Source: Chloroflexota bacterium
GTDB lineage: Bacteria > Chloroflexota > Anaerolineae > CG2-30-64-16
Direction: 5' to 3'
Length of the DNA: 52,801 nt
Assembly: GCA_026389845.1 (NCBI GenBank)
Contig: JAPLHB010000113.1
Location: 1-52,801, forward strand
The position numbers and the translations under genes were made by a program. The stretch's first letter is position 1. Each line of letters starts with the position of its first letter. The notes below the pieces were generated by a model. It did no database searches. It was not told where the DNA came from and saw only the letters and a program-made list of their open reading frames with translations. Shown piece by piece: positions 17,987 through 26,575 of the stretch.

Positions 17987-19189
17987 ATGAGTATGACATC
18001 GCGCGAGCGGGTGCTCGCTGCCATCAACCATCGAGAGCCGGACCGGGTACCTCTCGACCTGGGTGGGACGGGCGCGACCGGCATCCACGTCAGCGCCTAT
18101 GTCCGCCTGCGGCAGGCCCTGGGGCTGGGAGACGAAGACCCCAAAGTCGGGGACGTCTGGCAGATGCTTGCCTGGGTCGAGGATCCGGTGGTGGAGAAGC
18201 TGGGTGTTGACGTGCTGACGGTGCGCACGTTAAGCCAGCCATTCGGGTTGCGCAACGATCGCTGGCGGTCCTGGCGGCTGGACGACGGCACGCCCGTGCA
18301 GATGCCGGCGAACTTTGCACCCGTTGCCGAAGCCGACGGCAGCCTTTGCCTGTACTCGGACGGCGAGCTGGTCGCCAAGAAGGCGCGGACCGGCGTCTAT
18401 TTCGACCGCATGATAGAGTTCAAGGTGTACGATCCTCTGCCGCCGGTTGGGTCATTCAAGATACCGCTGTTCACCGATGAGGATCTGGCGTGGCGCCGCC
18501 GGTGGGCGGAGACATTGCGCCGCGAAACCGACAAAGCCCTGATCGGCGAATTCGGCATGATCCTGGGGCGTTGGGGCTCTTATCAGGAGTGGATGTATAC
18601 GATCGGAGCGAACCCGGATTACGTGCGGGCGTTTTACGACCGCAAGATCGAGATCATGCTCGCCAATCTGCAACTCTATGCGCAGGCAGTCGGGGACAAC
18701 ATTGACATCTTTGCCCTGGGTGAAGACTTCGGCACCCAGAAGGGGTTGATGATCTCCCCGCGCATGTTCCGGGAGATGGTCGCGCCCTACTACAAGCGCC
18801 TGTTTGATTGGGTGCACCGGAACACATCCTGGAAGGTTCACTTCCACTGCTGCGGGGGCATCTACCCGATCATCGGCACCCTGATAGACTGCGGCGTAGA
18901 TATCCTGAACCCGGTGCAGACCTCCGCCGCCGGCATGGAGCCGGAAAAGTTGAAACAGGAGTTCGGGGACAAGTTGGTCTTCTGGGGTGGCGGCATCGAG
19001 ACCCAATCGGTATTCCCGTACGGCACGCTGGACGAAGTGCGGGCGCAGGTGCGGGAACGCCTCCGCATCTTTGGCCCAGGGGGCGGCTTCGTGTTCTGCC
19101 CCATTCACAACATCCGGGCGGACGTCTCGACCGACCAAATGCTCGCCATGTACGAGGCGCTGCGTGAGTATGGGACGTACCCGGTGTGA
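17987..19189 (+). CDS. URO-D family protein (methyltransferase-like)
   Basis: A 400-residue protein with the classical family start (SRERVLAAINHREPDRVPLDLG). The barrel holds VHFHCCGGIYP, matching the HxC zinc motif of MtaA/MtbA/CmuA-type methyltransferases, and DILNPVQTSAAGM. The third zinc ligand, normally Cys in a PGC loop near the C-terminus, reads CPIHN here, so His or a shifted Cys may serve. True HemE would lack the HxC motif. A GGGGGAG site precedes ATG 17987. It follows the CCEP protein by 26 bases and precedes GH2 by 43, all apparently one operon. Family knowledge suggests transfer of a methyl group to or from a corrinoid; no corrinoid protein is in the window, so the role is open. 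Confidence 0.8.
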   Translation: MSMTSRERVLAAINHREPDRVPLDLGGTGATGIHVSAYVRLRQALGLGDEDPKVGDVWQMLAWVEDPVVEKLGVDVLTVRTLSQPFGLRNDRWRSWRLDDGTPVQMPANFAPVAEADGSLCLYSDGELVAKKARTGVYFDRMIEFKVYDPLPPVGSFKIPLFTDEDLAWRRRWAETLRRETDKALIGEFGMILGRWGSYQEWMYTIGANPDYVRAFYDRKIEIMLANLQLYAQAVGDNIDIFALGEDFGTQKGLMISPRMFREMVAPYYKRLFDWVHRNTSWKVHFHCCGGIYPIIGTLIDCGVDILNPVQTSAAGMEPEKLKQEFGDKLVFWGGGIETQSVFPYGTLDEVRAQVRERLRIFGPGGGFVFCPIHNIRADVSTDQMLAMYEALREYGTYPV

Positions 19190-19232
19190 TTGAGTTTTGT
19201 GACCTGCAAGAATACACGGAAAGGAACGGTAC

Positions 19233-22169
19233 ATGGAAACCCAGATTCCAAACCACACCCTGAGCCACGGGTGGCAACTGGCGATTGATCCGGAGAATCG
19301 AGGGCGCGGTGAGCACTGGTTTGACAGCATTCGGCCGGAGGCCCAGGAGGCGCCGGTTCCCGGCGTCATCCAACAAGTCTATCCCGGTTACTACGGCGTC
19401 GCCTGGTACTGGCTGCGCTTCGTGCCTGTGGCGATTCCCGACAGCGCGCATCGTGCGCAGATCCACTTCCACGGCATGGTGCGTTACCTGGGCGAGGTCT
19501 GGCTAAACGGCCACTTCCTGGGCAGCTATGAAGGTGGCGAGGCCCCCTTTGATCTGGATGCCACCCCTGCCCTGGCGAAGGACGAGGCTAACCTGCTCGC
19601 CGTGCGCGTCCTCAGCCCGGGGAACGATCCTATTGATGGGTACGTGCTCAACGAAGTGCCCATGGGCGGCGATTATGGCGGCATTGCGTTGCCCGTCGAA
19701 TATCGCGTGGTGCCTGCGATACGAACAGTGGATCTCTTCGCCAGGCCCAGTATCCATGACGGGAGCGTGCCGGTGACGGTGATCGTGCGCAACGACACGG
19801 CCAGGGCTGTGCCTTGCCGCCTCACAGGGCAGATCGGTAGCGCCATGCCGGGTGGAATCGCGATCGAGAATATGGTTGAGACGGTGCTGACAGCGGCGCC
19901 GGGCGAGCAATCGCTGGAACTGCAGCTTAACGTAGCCCAGCCTCACCTGTGGGACCTGGATGATCCGCATCTCTACCGGGTGAGCGTGCGTCTGGAGGCG
20001 ACGGTCGCTGGTCAGCCGATAGTTGACGAAGCGAGCGTACGATGCGGGTTCCGTGAGTTCCGCGTGGAAAATGGCTTTTTCCGGCTGAACGGGAGGCGCA
20101 TCTACGTGCGCCAGACGCACACCGGCAATCACGTCCCCTACAGCCAAATCGCTCCCGTTCAGCCGGACCTGGTGCGACGTGACCTGATCAATGCCAAGGC
20201 GTGCGGCTTTAACTCTATCCGCTTTCTGAAGGGCCCGGCCTGGCCCGACCAGCTCGACTTCTGCGATGAGTTGGGTCTAATGATTTACGAAGAATGCGGC
20301 GGCTCGTGGCTGACGAGGGACTCGCCCCACTTTGCCGAACGCTATGATCGCAACATGGCTGCCCTGGTCCGCCGCGACCGGAACCACCCCTGTGTGACCA
20401 TCTGGGGCCTGCTCAACGAGACGCGCGATGGCCCAATCTTCCGGCACGCCGTCGAGTATCTGCCGCAACTGCGCCAACTGGACCCGACCCGCCTCGTCCT
20501 GCTCTCCAGTGGCCGTTGGGACGGCCAGTTGGGCATCGGCTCGCTCAGCAATCCCGGCAGCGCCGACTGGGAGTATCAGTGGGGGGCTGAGGCGCCCGGT
20601 GCGCCCGCTGTCCCCTTCGCCAATGTGGGTACCGTTTTCCAGGCGGACGTGCCCGCCTATGTTGCAGGGCTGGGCGATGTCCACGTCTACCCATTCGTGC
20701 CCCACACCCCGTTCACCCTCACCTTCTTCCGGCAATTGGCCCGTGATTCCAAGCCGGTCTTCCTCTCAGAATACGGTGTAGGCTCGATGATGAACGTCGT
20801 GCGCGAGTTGCGCAAATTCGAGCAGGACAATGCGCGCCTCGATCTCTCCGACGTGTCCACCATTCGCTCGTGGGCCGAAAAGCTGGAAGCCGACTGGCAA
20901 CGGATGGGCTTTGACGGCGTGTATCCATTCGTGGAGGATCTGCTGCGCGATAGCCAGCGCCTGCACATCCGCCAACGACTGTTCGGCTTCGACCTGATCC
21001 GCTCGAATCCCAACTTGTGCGGCTTCAACTGCACGGGCATTCTCGATCACGGTCTAAGCGGGGAAGGCCTGTGGACGTTTACCCGCGAATTCAAGCCCGG
21101 CATCGTCGACGCGCTCTGCGACGGCTGGTCGCCTGTGCGCTGGTGCCTGCTGATAGACCCGATGCACGCCTACGCCGGGCGCAAGATCAAGATCGAAGCC
21201 TTGCTGGCAAACGAAGACGTTCTGCCCCCTGGTGTGTACCCGGTGCGCTTCCGCATCTCAGGCCCGCCGGGGGTGGTATGGGAAAAGCGCATCGAGCTAC
21301 GTCTGCCCGACGCGCCCGTGGGCAGCGATCCACCGCTTGCGGTGCCCGCGCTGTCCGAGGAGATCACGCTGTCCGGCCCCGCCGGTGTCTACGAGTTGGC
21401 GGCCTACATGGAACGCGGCGGCGCGCCCGCCGGCGGGAGGCTCAAATTCTACCTCTCAGACGCCGCCGCGCTGCCAAAAATGAACACGCGGGTCACGACC
21501 TGGGGCATCGAGCCGCGGGTGCTTCAGTGGCTGGCAGATCACGGGGTGGTCTCACACGCGTTCAACCCGGCTGCGGTCTCTCCCGTGGGGGTCATTCTCG
21601 TGGGCACGCCGGCTGAAGCTGAACGCGACCACACCCATTGGGCCGAGCTAATTCGATGCGTTGCACGAGGCAGCATAGCCATCTTTTTAGCTCCTACGGT
21701 CTTTGCCAAAGGCGACGATGCAGTCGCCTGGCTTCCGTTAGCCCAAAAAGGTCGCTGCTACGAATTCCGCGACTGGATCTACCACAAGGAATGCGTAGCC
21801 AAGCCCCATCCGATCCTGGCGGGCCTGCAACCGAAGGGGATCATGGACTGGGAGTACTACGGCCCGGTCATCTCGCACTGGATGTTCGAGGGACAGGATA
21901 CCCCCGATGAAGTGGTGATCGGCGCTTTCGCTGCTGGCTACATCCCCGGCGGCTACTTCGCCGGGGTACTGATGGGAGCGTACCACCTTGGGGCCGGGCA
22001 GTTTCTGCTCAACTCCCTGTCAATACTTGATAATGTCAACCGCCATCCAGCGGCAGACCGCTTGCTCCTTAACTTGATTGAGACGTCGGCCGGGAGTATT
22101 GCACAAGCGCCCGCGCCGGTTCCGGCAGACCTCGATAGCCTATTGGAAGCCATCGGCTACGGCCGATAA
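19233..22169 (+). CDS. GH2-family glycoside hydrolase, paralogue of the upstream GH2
   Basis: A 978-residue enzyme with the same layout as the protein at 13498: jelly-roll (VWLNGHFLGSYEGGEAPF), Ig-like domain, barrel and a GATase-like C-terminal part. Catalytic candidates are Glu396 in GLLNETRDG and Glu513 in VFLSEYG. The start reads METQIPNHTLSHGWQLAIDP, close to the other copy's LSGIWKLAVDPENRGR. AAGGAACGG precedes ATG 19233. Two paralogues flanking two URO-D genes suggest duplication followed by specialisation, for example on different linkages or decorations. No signal peptide is visible, so both GH2 enzymes likely act on imported material. Confidence 0.87.
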   Translation: METQIPNHTLSHGWQLAIDPENRGRGEHWFDSIRPEAQEAPVPGVIQQVYPGYYGVAWYWLRFVPVAIPDSAHRAQIHFHGMVRYLGEVWLNGHFLGSYEGGEAPFDLDATPALAKDEANLLAVRVLSPGNDPIDGYVLNEVPMGGDYGGIALPVEYRVVPAIRTVDLFARPSIHDGSVPVTVIVRNDTARAVPCRLTGQIGSAMPGGIAIENMVETVLTAAPGEQSLELQLNVAQPHLWDLDDPHLYRVSVRLEATVAGQPIVDEASVRCGFREFRVENGFFRLNGRRIYVRQTHTGNHVPYSQIAPVQPDLVRRDLINAKACGFNSIRFLKGPAWPDQLDFCDELGLMIYEECGGSWLTRDSPHFAERYDRNMAALVRRDRNHPCVTIWGLLNETRDGPIFRHAVEYLPQLRQLDPTRLVLLSSGRWDGQLGIGSLSNPGSADWEYQWGAEAPGAPAVPFANVGTVFQADVPAYVAGLGDVHVYPFVPHTPFTLTFFRQLARDSKPVFLSEYGVGSMMNVVRELRKFEQDNARLDLSDVSTIRSWAEKLEADWQRMGFDGVYPFVEDLLRDSQRLHIRQRLFGFDLIRSNPNLCGFNCTGILDHGLSGEGLWTFTREFKPGIVDALCDGWSPVRWCLLIDPMHAYAGRKIKIEALLANEDVLPPGVYPVRFRISGPPGVVWEKRIELRLPDAPVGSDPPLAVPALSEEITLSGPAGVYELAAYMERGGAPAGGRLKFYLSDAAALPKMNTRVTTWGIEPRVLQWLADHGVVSHAFNPAAVSPVGVILVGTPAEAERDHTHWAELIRCVARGSIAIFLAPTVFAKGDDAVAWLPLAQKGRCYEFRDWIYHKECVAKPHPILAGLQPKGIMDWEYYGPVISHWMFEGQDTPDEVVIGAFAAGYIPGGYFAGVLMGAYHLGAGQFLLNSLSILDNVNRHPAADRLLLNLIETSAGSIAQAPAPVPADLDSLLEAIGYGR

Positions 22170-22201
22170 GAAGACAGCACATCGTATCTAAGGATGGAAT
22201 T

Positions 22202-23248
22202 ATGCAAGCAGTTGTCTACCACGCCCCCGGCGACATCCGGGTAGAAGAACGGCCGGAACCGACGCCGGCCGCGGATAACCTGATCGTCCAGGTGCACGCC
22301 TGCGCGATCTGCGGCACCGACCTGAAGCTGGCGACCATCGGCAACCCGCGCTGCCATCCCCCACGCATCATCGGCCACGAGATGGTGGGGCACATCGTCC
22401 ACGTCGGCGCGGATGTGTGCGGCTTCGCACTGGGTCAGCGGATCACCCTGGCGACCACCGTGGCGTGCGGGAACTGCCCGTATTGCGCCCGCGGGCTGGG
22501 CAACATGTGCCCCAACGCCATGCCGATCAGCTACGACTTCGACGGCGCGTTCGCCCAGTACGTCGCCATCCCGCCGATGGCGCTGGCCGGCGGTAACGTG
22601 ATTCCCGTCCCCGACAGTGTGCCGGACGACGCCGCGGCGTTGAGTGAGCCGCTTTCGTGCGCCATCAACGCCCAGGAGCTGGCGGGCTTGGTCGCGGGCG
22701 ACCGGGTGTTGATCGTCGGCGGCGGGCCGCTGGGCGCGCTGCACGCGGAGTTGGCGAAGGCGTTGGGCGCGGCCGACGTGATGATCGTCCAGCGCAGCGA
22801 GCCGCGGCTGTCGCTACTGCGGCAACTCCGCGACGTGCGCGTGATTGACGGCGCGGCCGAGGACGTGGCCGCGGTCGTCCGTGAGCGGACCGAGGGACTG
22901 GGCGCCGACGTGGTGATCGTCTGCGCGCCGAGCCGCGAGGCGCAGGAGCAATCGCTGGCCCTGGCGCGCAAGGGCGGCGCGGTCAGCCTCTTCGCCAGCC
23001 TGCCCAAGGGTGCGTCCGACGTCACGCTGGACAGCCGGCTGATCCATTATGGTGAACTGCGTGTCGTCGGCGCGTCGGATTCGCGGCCGGAGCACGTCAG
23101 CCGGGTCGTGGCGCTGATGGCCGCGGGCAAGATTGACTGGCCGCGACTCATCACCCACCGGCTGCCGCTGGCAGAGATCCACGCCGGCTTGCAGTTGATG
23201 AAGGAGAAGCAATCGCTCAAGGTGTTGGTATATCCGGGTGGCAGATAG
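22202..23248 (+). CDS. Zinc-dependent medium-chain dehydrogenase
   Basis: A 348-residue MDR protein. The catalytic zinc region is ACAICGTD (Cys34, Cys37) with IIGHEMVG; the structural-zinc lobe is VACGNCPYCARGLGNMC; the nucleotide loop is VLIVGGGPLGAL. The family includes L-threonine, sorbitol, xylitol and L-arabitol/galactitol dehydrogenases. The start follows GGATGGAATT. It lies 32 bases after the second GH2 gene and 89 bases before three SDR genes, placing it at the junction between hydrolysis and oxidation of the released sugar. It differs clearly from the MDR at 9097, so it is not a recent duplicate. Confidence 0.87.
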   Translation: MQAVVYHAPGDIRVEERPEPTPAADNLIVQVHACAICGTDLKLATIGNPRCHPPRIIGHEMVGHIVHVGADVCGFALGQRITLATTVACGNCPYCARGLGNMCPNAMPISYDFDGAFAQYVAIPPMALAGGNVIPVPDSVPDDAAALSEPLSCAINAQELAGLVAGDRVLIVGGGPLGALHAELAKALGAADVMIVQRSEPRLSLLRQLRDVRVIDGAAEDVAAVVRERTEGLGADVVIVCAPSREAQEQSLALARKGGAVSLFASLPKGASDVTLDSRLIHYGELRVVGASDSRPEHVSRVVALMAAGKIDWPRLITHRLPLAEIHAGLQLMKEKQSLKVLVYPGGR

Positions 23249-23250
23249 CG

Positions 23251-23318
23251 GATTGCAGATTGCAGATTGCAGATTGCAGATTGCGGCGGCCCATCAGCCA
23301 TCAGCCATCGGCCATCAA
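23251..23318 (+). repeat. Two 7-bp tandem repeat tracts
   Basis: GATTGCA is repeated almost five times (23251-23284), and CCATCAG four times with variation (23291-23318). They begin three bases after the dehydrogenase stop and end 20 bases before the SDR start. Such tracts are slippage-prone and could change spacing in this intergenic stretch. No spacer structure of a CRISPR kind is present. Confidence 0.85.
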
Positions 23319-23337
23319 CTTCAAGGAGTGTTTACAC

Positions 23338-24093
23338 ATGTTTGACGGCAAAGTAGTCTTTGTCACGGGCGGCGCCACGGGAATCGGCGCCGCGATCGTG
23401 GAACGGTTCGCCACGCTCGGCGCTGACGTGGCCTGCTGCTACAACAAGAGTCGCGCCGATGCCGAGGCGCTGGCAGCCAGACTTAAGGAGCGCGGCCTGG
23501 AAATCTTCCTGGTGCAAGCGGACGTCTCCGACAGCCAGCAAGACAAGGCCGCGATCGAGGCGACCGTCGCGCATTTCGGCCGGCCGATCAGCATCCTCGT
23601 CAACAACGCCGGCGACAACATCAACCCGACGCCGGTGGAGACGATGGACGAGGCGTTGTGGAACAAGGTCATCGGGATCAACTTGACCGGGCCGTTCATG
23701 CTTGCCAAGTACTGTATCCCAGGGATGAAGGCGCTCGGGAGCGGCCGGATCATCAACGTCAGCTCGATCTCGGCGCGCACGGGCGGTGGGCCAGGCTCGG
23801 CGCACTACGTGGCGAGCAAGGCCGGGCTGGAAGGCTTCACCCGCTCGTTGGCGAAGGAGTTGGCCCCGTTCAACATCACCGTCAATGGGATCGCGCCGGG
23901 GCTGATCTACACGCCGATCCACGAGCGCATCAACACCCCGGAAAGCCTGGAGCGGCTGCGGCAGACTATCCCCCTGCTCCGTATCGGCAAAGCCGACGAA
24001 TTGGCGCGGGTCGTGACGTTCGTGGCCTCCGAAGATGCCTCGTTTATGACGGGCGAGATCGTGGCCGTGAACGGCGGAATGAGGATGGATTGA
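23338..24093 (+). CDS. Short-chain dehydrogenase/reductase, first of three
   Basis: A 251-residue classical SDR. It has TGGATGIG in the cofactor loop, NNAG near residue 85, NVSSISARTGG with the catalytic Ser, and YVASK with Tyr and Lys. The residues after beta-2 (CCYNKSRAD) lack an acidic residue and are basic, which suggests NADP(H), as in FabG-like enzymes. ATG 23338 follows AAGGAG with a 10-base gap; an earlier in-frame ATG would start within the 7-bp tandem repeats. Together with the MDR upstream and two more SDRs it forms a sugar-oxidation block. It could be a 3-oxoacyl-ACP reductase homologue recruited for sugars. Confidence 0.87.
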   Translation: MFDGKVVFVTGGATGIGAAIVERFATLGADVACCYNKSRADAEALAARLKERGLEIFLVQADVSDSQQDKAAIEATVAHFGRPISILVNNAGDNINPTPVETMDEALWNKVIGINLTGPFMLAKYCIPGMKALGSGRIINVSSISARTGGGPGSAHYVASKAGLEGFTRSLAKELAPFNITVNGIAPGLIYTPIHERINTPESLERLRQTIPLLRIGKADELARVVTFVASEDASFMTGEIVAVNGGMRMD

Positions 24094-24136
24094 GGCTGAG
24101 GTTAACGCTAAGGTCAAGGCCAAAAAGGAGAGTGCA

Positions 24137-24943
24137 ATGCCTGAGGATAAATTCGTCGATGCAAGGCGTCTGTTCAACTTGGCCGGTAAGAGCGCCATCG
24201 TGACCGGCGCGGCGCGTGGGATTGGTCGCGCCGTCGCCGAAGGGCTGGCGTCGGTCGGCGTCGCGGTGGCGCTGGCCGACGTGCTGGAAGATGGCCTGCG
24301 CGACGCAGAGCAGACCATCACCGGCCGCGGCTATTCCTGCATCGCGGTGAGGACCGACCTCTGTCGCCAGGAGGATCGCGCCGCACTGGTCGAGCGAACG
24401 ATTGCCGCGTTCGGCCGCGTGGACATCCTGGTCAACGTGGCCGGCATCACCCGGAGCGCGCCGTCGGAGGTCTACCCCAACGAGAATTGGGATCTCACGC
24501 TGGCGGTGAACCTGACCGCGATCTTCCACCTGTGCAAGCTGGTGGCGCAGGACATGATCCCGCGGCGCGCCGGCGCGATCATCAACGTCTCCAGCATCGG
24601 CGGCGCGTTGGGCTTCCCCAACAACCCGGCTTACCAGGCCTCCAAAAGCGGCGTGCTGGGGTTGACGCGGGCACTGGCGACCGATTGGGCCAAATATCAT
24701 ATCCGGGTCAACGCGCTCTGCCCCGGTTACACCCACACCGACATGACCGACGCGAGCTTCCGAGACCCGCACACAAACGCGGCGCGGGCAACCCGGACCA
24801 TGATGAACCGCTGGGGCCAGCCGGAGGAGATGGTCGGGCCGGTCATCTTCCTGGCGTCCGACGCGGCGAGCTACGTCACCGGCGAGGATCTGTTCGTGGA
24901 TGGCGGCTGGCTGAACGCGGGGCTGACGGAGTGGCAATTGTGA
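24137..24943 (+). CDS. Short-chain dehydrogenase/reductase, second of three
   Basis: A 268-residue SDR with LAGKSAIVTGAARGIG at residues 14-29, an Asp after beta-2 (ALADVLED) favouring NAD, NVAG near 105, NVSSIGGALG with Ser, and YQASK with Tyr/Lys. YVTGEDLFVDGGWLNAGL closes the chain. AAAAAGGAG precedes ATG 24137. Its TGA overlaps the GTG start of the third SDR by four bases. The N-terminal MPEDKFVDARRLFNLAGKSA is of the same kind as the relic at 3560 (FDLTGQVA), so that relic may descend from a similar SDR. Confidence 0.87.
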   Translation: MPEDKFVDARRLFNLAGKSAIVTGAARGIGRAVAEGLASVGVAVALADVLEDGLRDAEQTITGRGYSCIAVRTDLCRQEDRAALVERTIAAFGRVDILVNVAGITRSAPSEVYPNENWDLTLAVNLTAIFHLCKLVAQDMIPRRAGAIINVSSIGGALGFPNNPAYQASKSGVLGLTRALATDWAKYHIRVNALCPGYTHTDMTDASFRDPHTNAARATRTMMNRWGQPEEMVGPVIFLASDAASYVTGEDLFVDGGWLNAGLTEWQL

Positions 24944-25719
24944 TACTTGAAAATCGAGTCACCGTCGTCACCGGCGGTGGAAGCGGAATCGGGGCGGCGA
25001 TCTGCCGGGCGTTTGCTGCCGAAAGGGCGCGGGTGGCCGTGACCGACCTGCGCCCGGAGGCCGCCGAGCAGGTGGCAGGCGAAATCCGTGCCGCGGGGGG
25101 GCAGGCCGCTGCCTGGGGGTTGGACGTCGCCACTCGCGCCACGGTCGAGCGCGCCGCTGAGGAAATCGCGAGCCGCTGGGGGCCGGTGGACGTCTGGGTG
25201 AACAACGCCGGCATCTCGCGGGTGGTGCCCTTCCTGGAGTGCAGCGACGCGCTGTGGGATTTGACGCTGCAAGTGAACCTGAAGGGCACGTTCATCGGCT
25301 GCCAGGTGGCGCTGCGCCAGATGCTCCCGCGCCAGCGCGGCGTGATCCTGAACATGTCATCGCAGTCGGGCAAGGCCGGCAACAGCCATTACGCCGCCTA
25401 CTGCGCCAGCAAATTCGGCATCATCGGGCTGACGCAATCGCTGGCGATGGAGTTCGCGGCCGACGGCATCCGGGTCAACGCGCTCTGTCCGGGGGTCGTC
25501 TTCACCGCACTGTGGGATGAGCAGCATATCAGCGATTACGGTCGCAAGCGCGCGATGAAGCCGGAGGAGGTGCGGCCCTACTTGGAGAGCAAAGTCCCGC
25601 TGGGCCGCTTGTGTACGCCGGAAGACGTGGCCCAGACGGCCGTCTTCCTCGCCAGCGACGCCGCCTCGTACATCACCGGACAGGCGATCAATATCTCAGG
25701 CGGTAGCGTGATGAATTGA
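24940..25719 (+). CDS. Short-chain dehydrogenase/reductase, third of three
   Basis: A 259-residue SDR with VVTGGGSGIG, an Asp after beta-2 (VTDLRPE), NNAG, NMSSQSGKAG and YCASK. The start is taken as GTG 24940, which overlaps the previous stop (GTGA) and has GGAG nine bases upstream; GTG 24931 is a minor alternative. A much longer in-frame extension exists but would overlap the second SDR and lacks SDR sequence. Three different SDRs plus an MDR in a row suggest several oxidation or epimerisation steps on a sugar, or redundancy for epimers. The gene is followed by the GntR promoter. Confidence 0.86.
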   Translation: MILENRVTVVTGGGSGIGAAICRAFAAERARVAVTDLRPEAAEQVAGEIRAAGGQAAAWGLDVATRATVERAAEEIASRWGPVDVWVNNAGISRVVPFLECSDALWDLTLQVNLKGTFIGCQVALRQMLPRQRGVILNMSSQSGKAGNSHYAAYCASKFGIIGLTQSLAMEFAADGIRVNALCPGVVFTALWDEQHISDYGRKRAMKPEEVRPYLESKVPLGRLCTPEDVAQTAVFLASDAASYITGQAINISGGSVMN

Positions 25720-25721
25720 AC

Positions 25722-25750
25722 TTGACATTTTAAGCCGCATATGGTAGTCT
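25722..25750 (+). promoter_or_regulatory. Sigma-70-type promoter of the gntR gene
   Basis: TTGACA at 25722-25727 is a perfect -35 box. With a 17-base spacer the -10 box is TAGTCT at 25745-25750, only a fair match. The predicted start of transcription near 25757 lies just before the palindrome at 25760. Confidence 0.6.
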
Positions 25751-25759
25751 GCTAGTTAG

Positions 25760-25772
25760 CTTGTCAGACAAG
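25760..25772. promoter_or_regulatory. FadR-type operator, CTTGTCAGACAAG palindrome
   Basis: CTTGTCAGACAAG is a perfect inverted repeat around one central base. Its core TTGTCAGACAA fits the TNGTNNNACNA consensus described for FadR-subfamily GntR regulators. It lies just after the predicted transcription start and 19 bases before the GntR start codon, which fits negative autoregulation. No second copy was found in the window. Confidence 0.65.
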
Positions 25773-25791
25773 TGCATTTCGGGAGGACACC

Positions 25792-26526
25792 ATGCAACCG
25801 ATTCAGCGCATCAAACCGTTCGACGTCCCCACCATGCACGTGGAACTCCAAGAACGCTTCAAGGAATACATCCTGGTCAACAAGCTCCAGCCGGGCGACC
25901 CGCTGCCCACGGAGGCTCAACTCGCCGAACAGCTCGGCGTCAGTCGGGCGGCCGTGCGCGAGGGACTGCGCTCGCTGGAATCGCTGGGGGTGATCTACTC
26001 GCGCCGCGGCGAGGGCCGCTACGTCCGGGGCTTCAACCTCGACCCCATCCTCCAGAACTTACGCTACAGCATGTTGTTCGACACCGAGGACCTCCGCCAG
26101 ATGATCGAAGTGCGCGAGCAACTGGAGATGGGCTTCGTGCCCGCGGCTATCGCAGCGATGGACCCGGCGACGCTGGTCGAGTTGCACGATCTGGTGGATC
26201 AGATGCGGCAGCGGGCGTTGGCGGAGGGGTATTTCCTGGACAAGGATCTGGAATTTCACGCGGCCATCTACCGCCCCATCAACAATCAGGTCTTGTCGAA
26301 GCTGTTGGAGGTGTTCTGCACCATCTACAAGAACCTGCGGGACCGGTCGCTGCTGACCATGAAGAACGCGGTTAGCGAAGTCGGCAACCACGAGGCGATC
26401 CTCAACGCGATCGAGGCGCGGGATGTGGCGTTGGCCCGACGTCTCATCCGCGATCATTTTAGCGGCATCAAGGAGCGCATCTCCGCGGCGCGGCTCGTCA
26501 ACACCGCCGGGAGCAAAACTAAGTAA
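25792..26526 (+). CDS. GntR-family transcriptional regulator, FadR/FCD type
   Basis: A 244-residue DNA-binding regulator. The N-terminal winged helix (about 15-85) includes LPTEAQLAEQLGVSRAAVRE and LRSLESLGVIYSRRGEG. The all-helical FCD domain (about 95-230) has the metal/ligand-binding pattern: Asp and His in DLEFHAAIYR, His in GNHEAIL, and His in IRDHFSG. GGGAGGACACC precedes ATG 25792. FCD regulators usually sense a sugar acid or other carboxylate and act as repressors. The promoter and TTGTCAGACAA operator just upstream indicate autorepression. It probably controls the downstream URO-D and aldolase genes; whether it also controls the SDR block upstream is unclear. Confidence 0.9.
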   Translation: MQPIQRIKPFDVPTMHVELQERFKEYILVNKLQPGDPLPTEAQLAEQLGVSRAAVREGLRSLESLGVIYSRRGEGRYVRGFNLDPILQNLRYSMLFDTEDLRQMIEVREQLEMGFVPAAIAAMDPATLVELHDLVDQMRQRALAEGYFLDKDLEFHAAIYRPINNQVLSKLLEVFCTIYKNLRDRSLLTMKNAVSEVGNHEAILNAIEARDVALARRLIRDHFSGIKERISAARLVNTAGSKTK

Positions 26527-26540
26527 CAGGAACGTACACT

Positions 26541-26555
26541 CGATTCGCAGAATCG
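26541..26555. repeat. Short perfect inverted repeat between gntR and the URO-D gene
   Basis: CGATTC-GCA-GAATCG forms a six-base stem with a three-base loop, 15 bases after the GntR stop and 20 bases before the next start. It could be a small mRNA hairpin or an operator; no T-run follows it. Confidence 0.4.
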
Positions 26556-26575
26556 TGTAAAGGAGCAAACCGATC

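Noticed and set aside
23251..23318. CRISPR-like repeat array
   Set aside because: The units are 7 bases in direct tandem without spacers; simple tandem repeats.
24487..24939. N-terminal extension of the third SDR into the second SDR gene
   Set aside because: The extension is an out-of-frame reading of the second SDR; the GTGA overlap at 24940 gives a normal SDR length.
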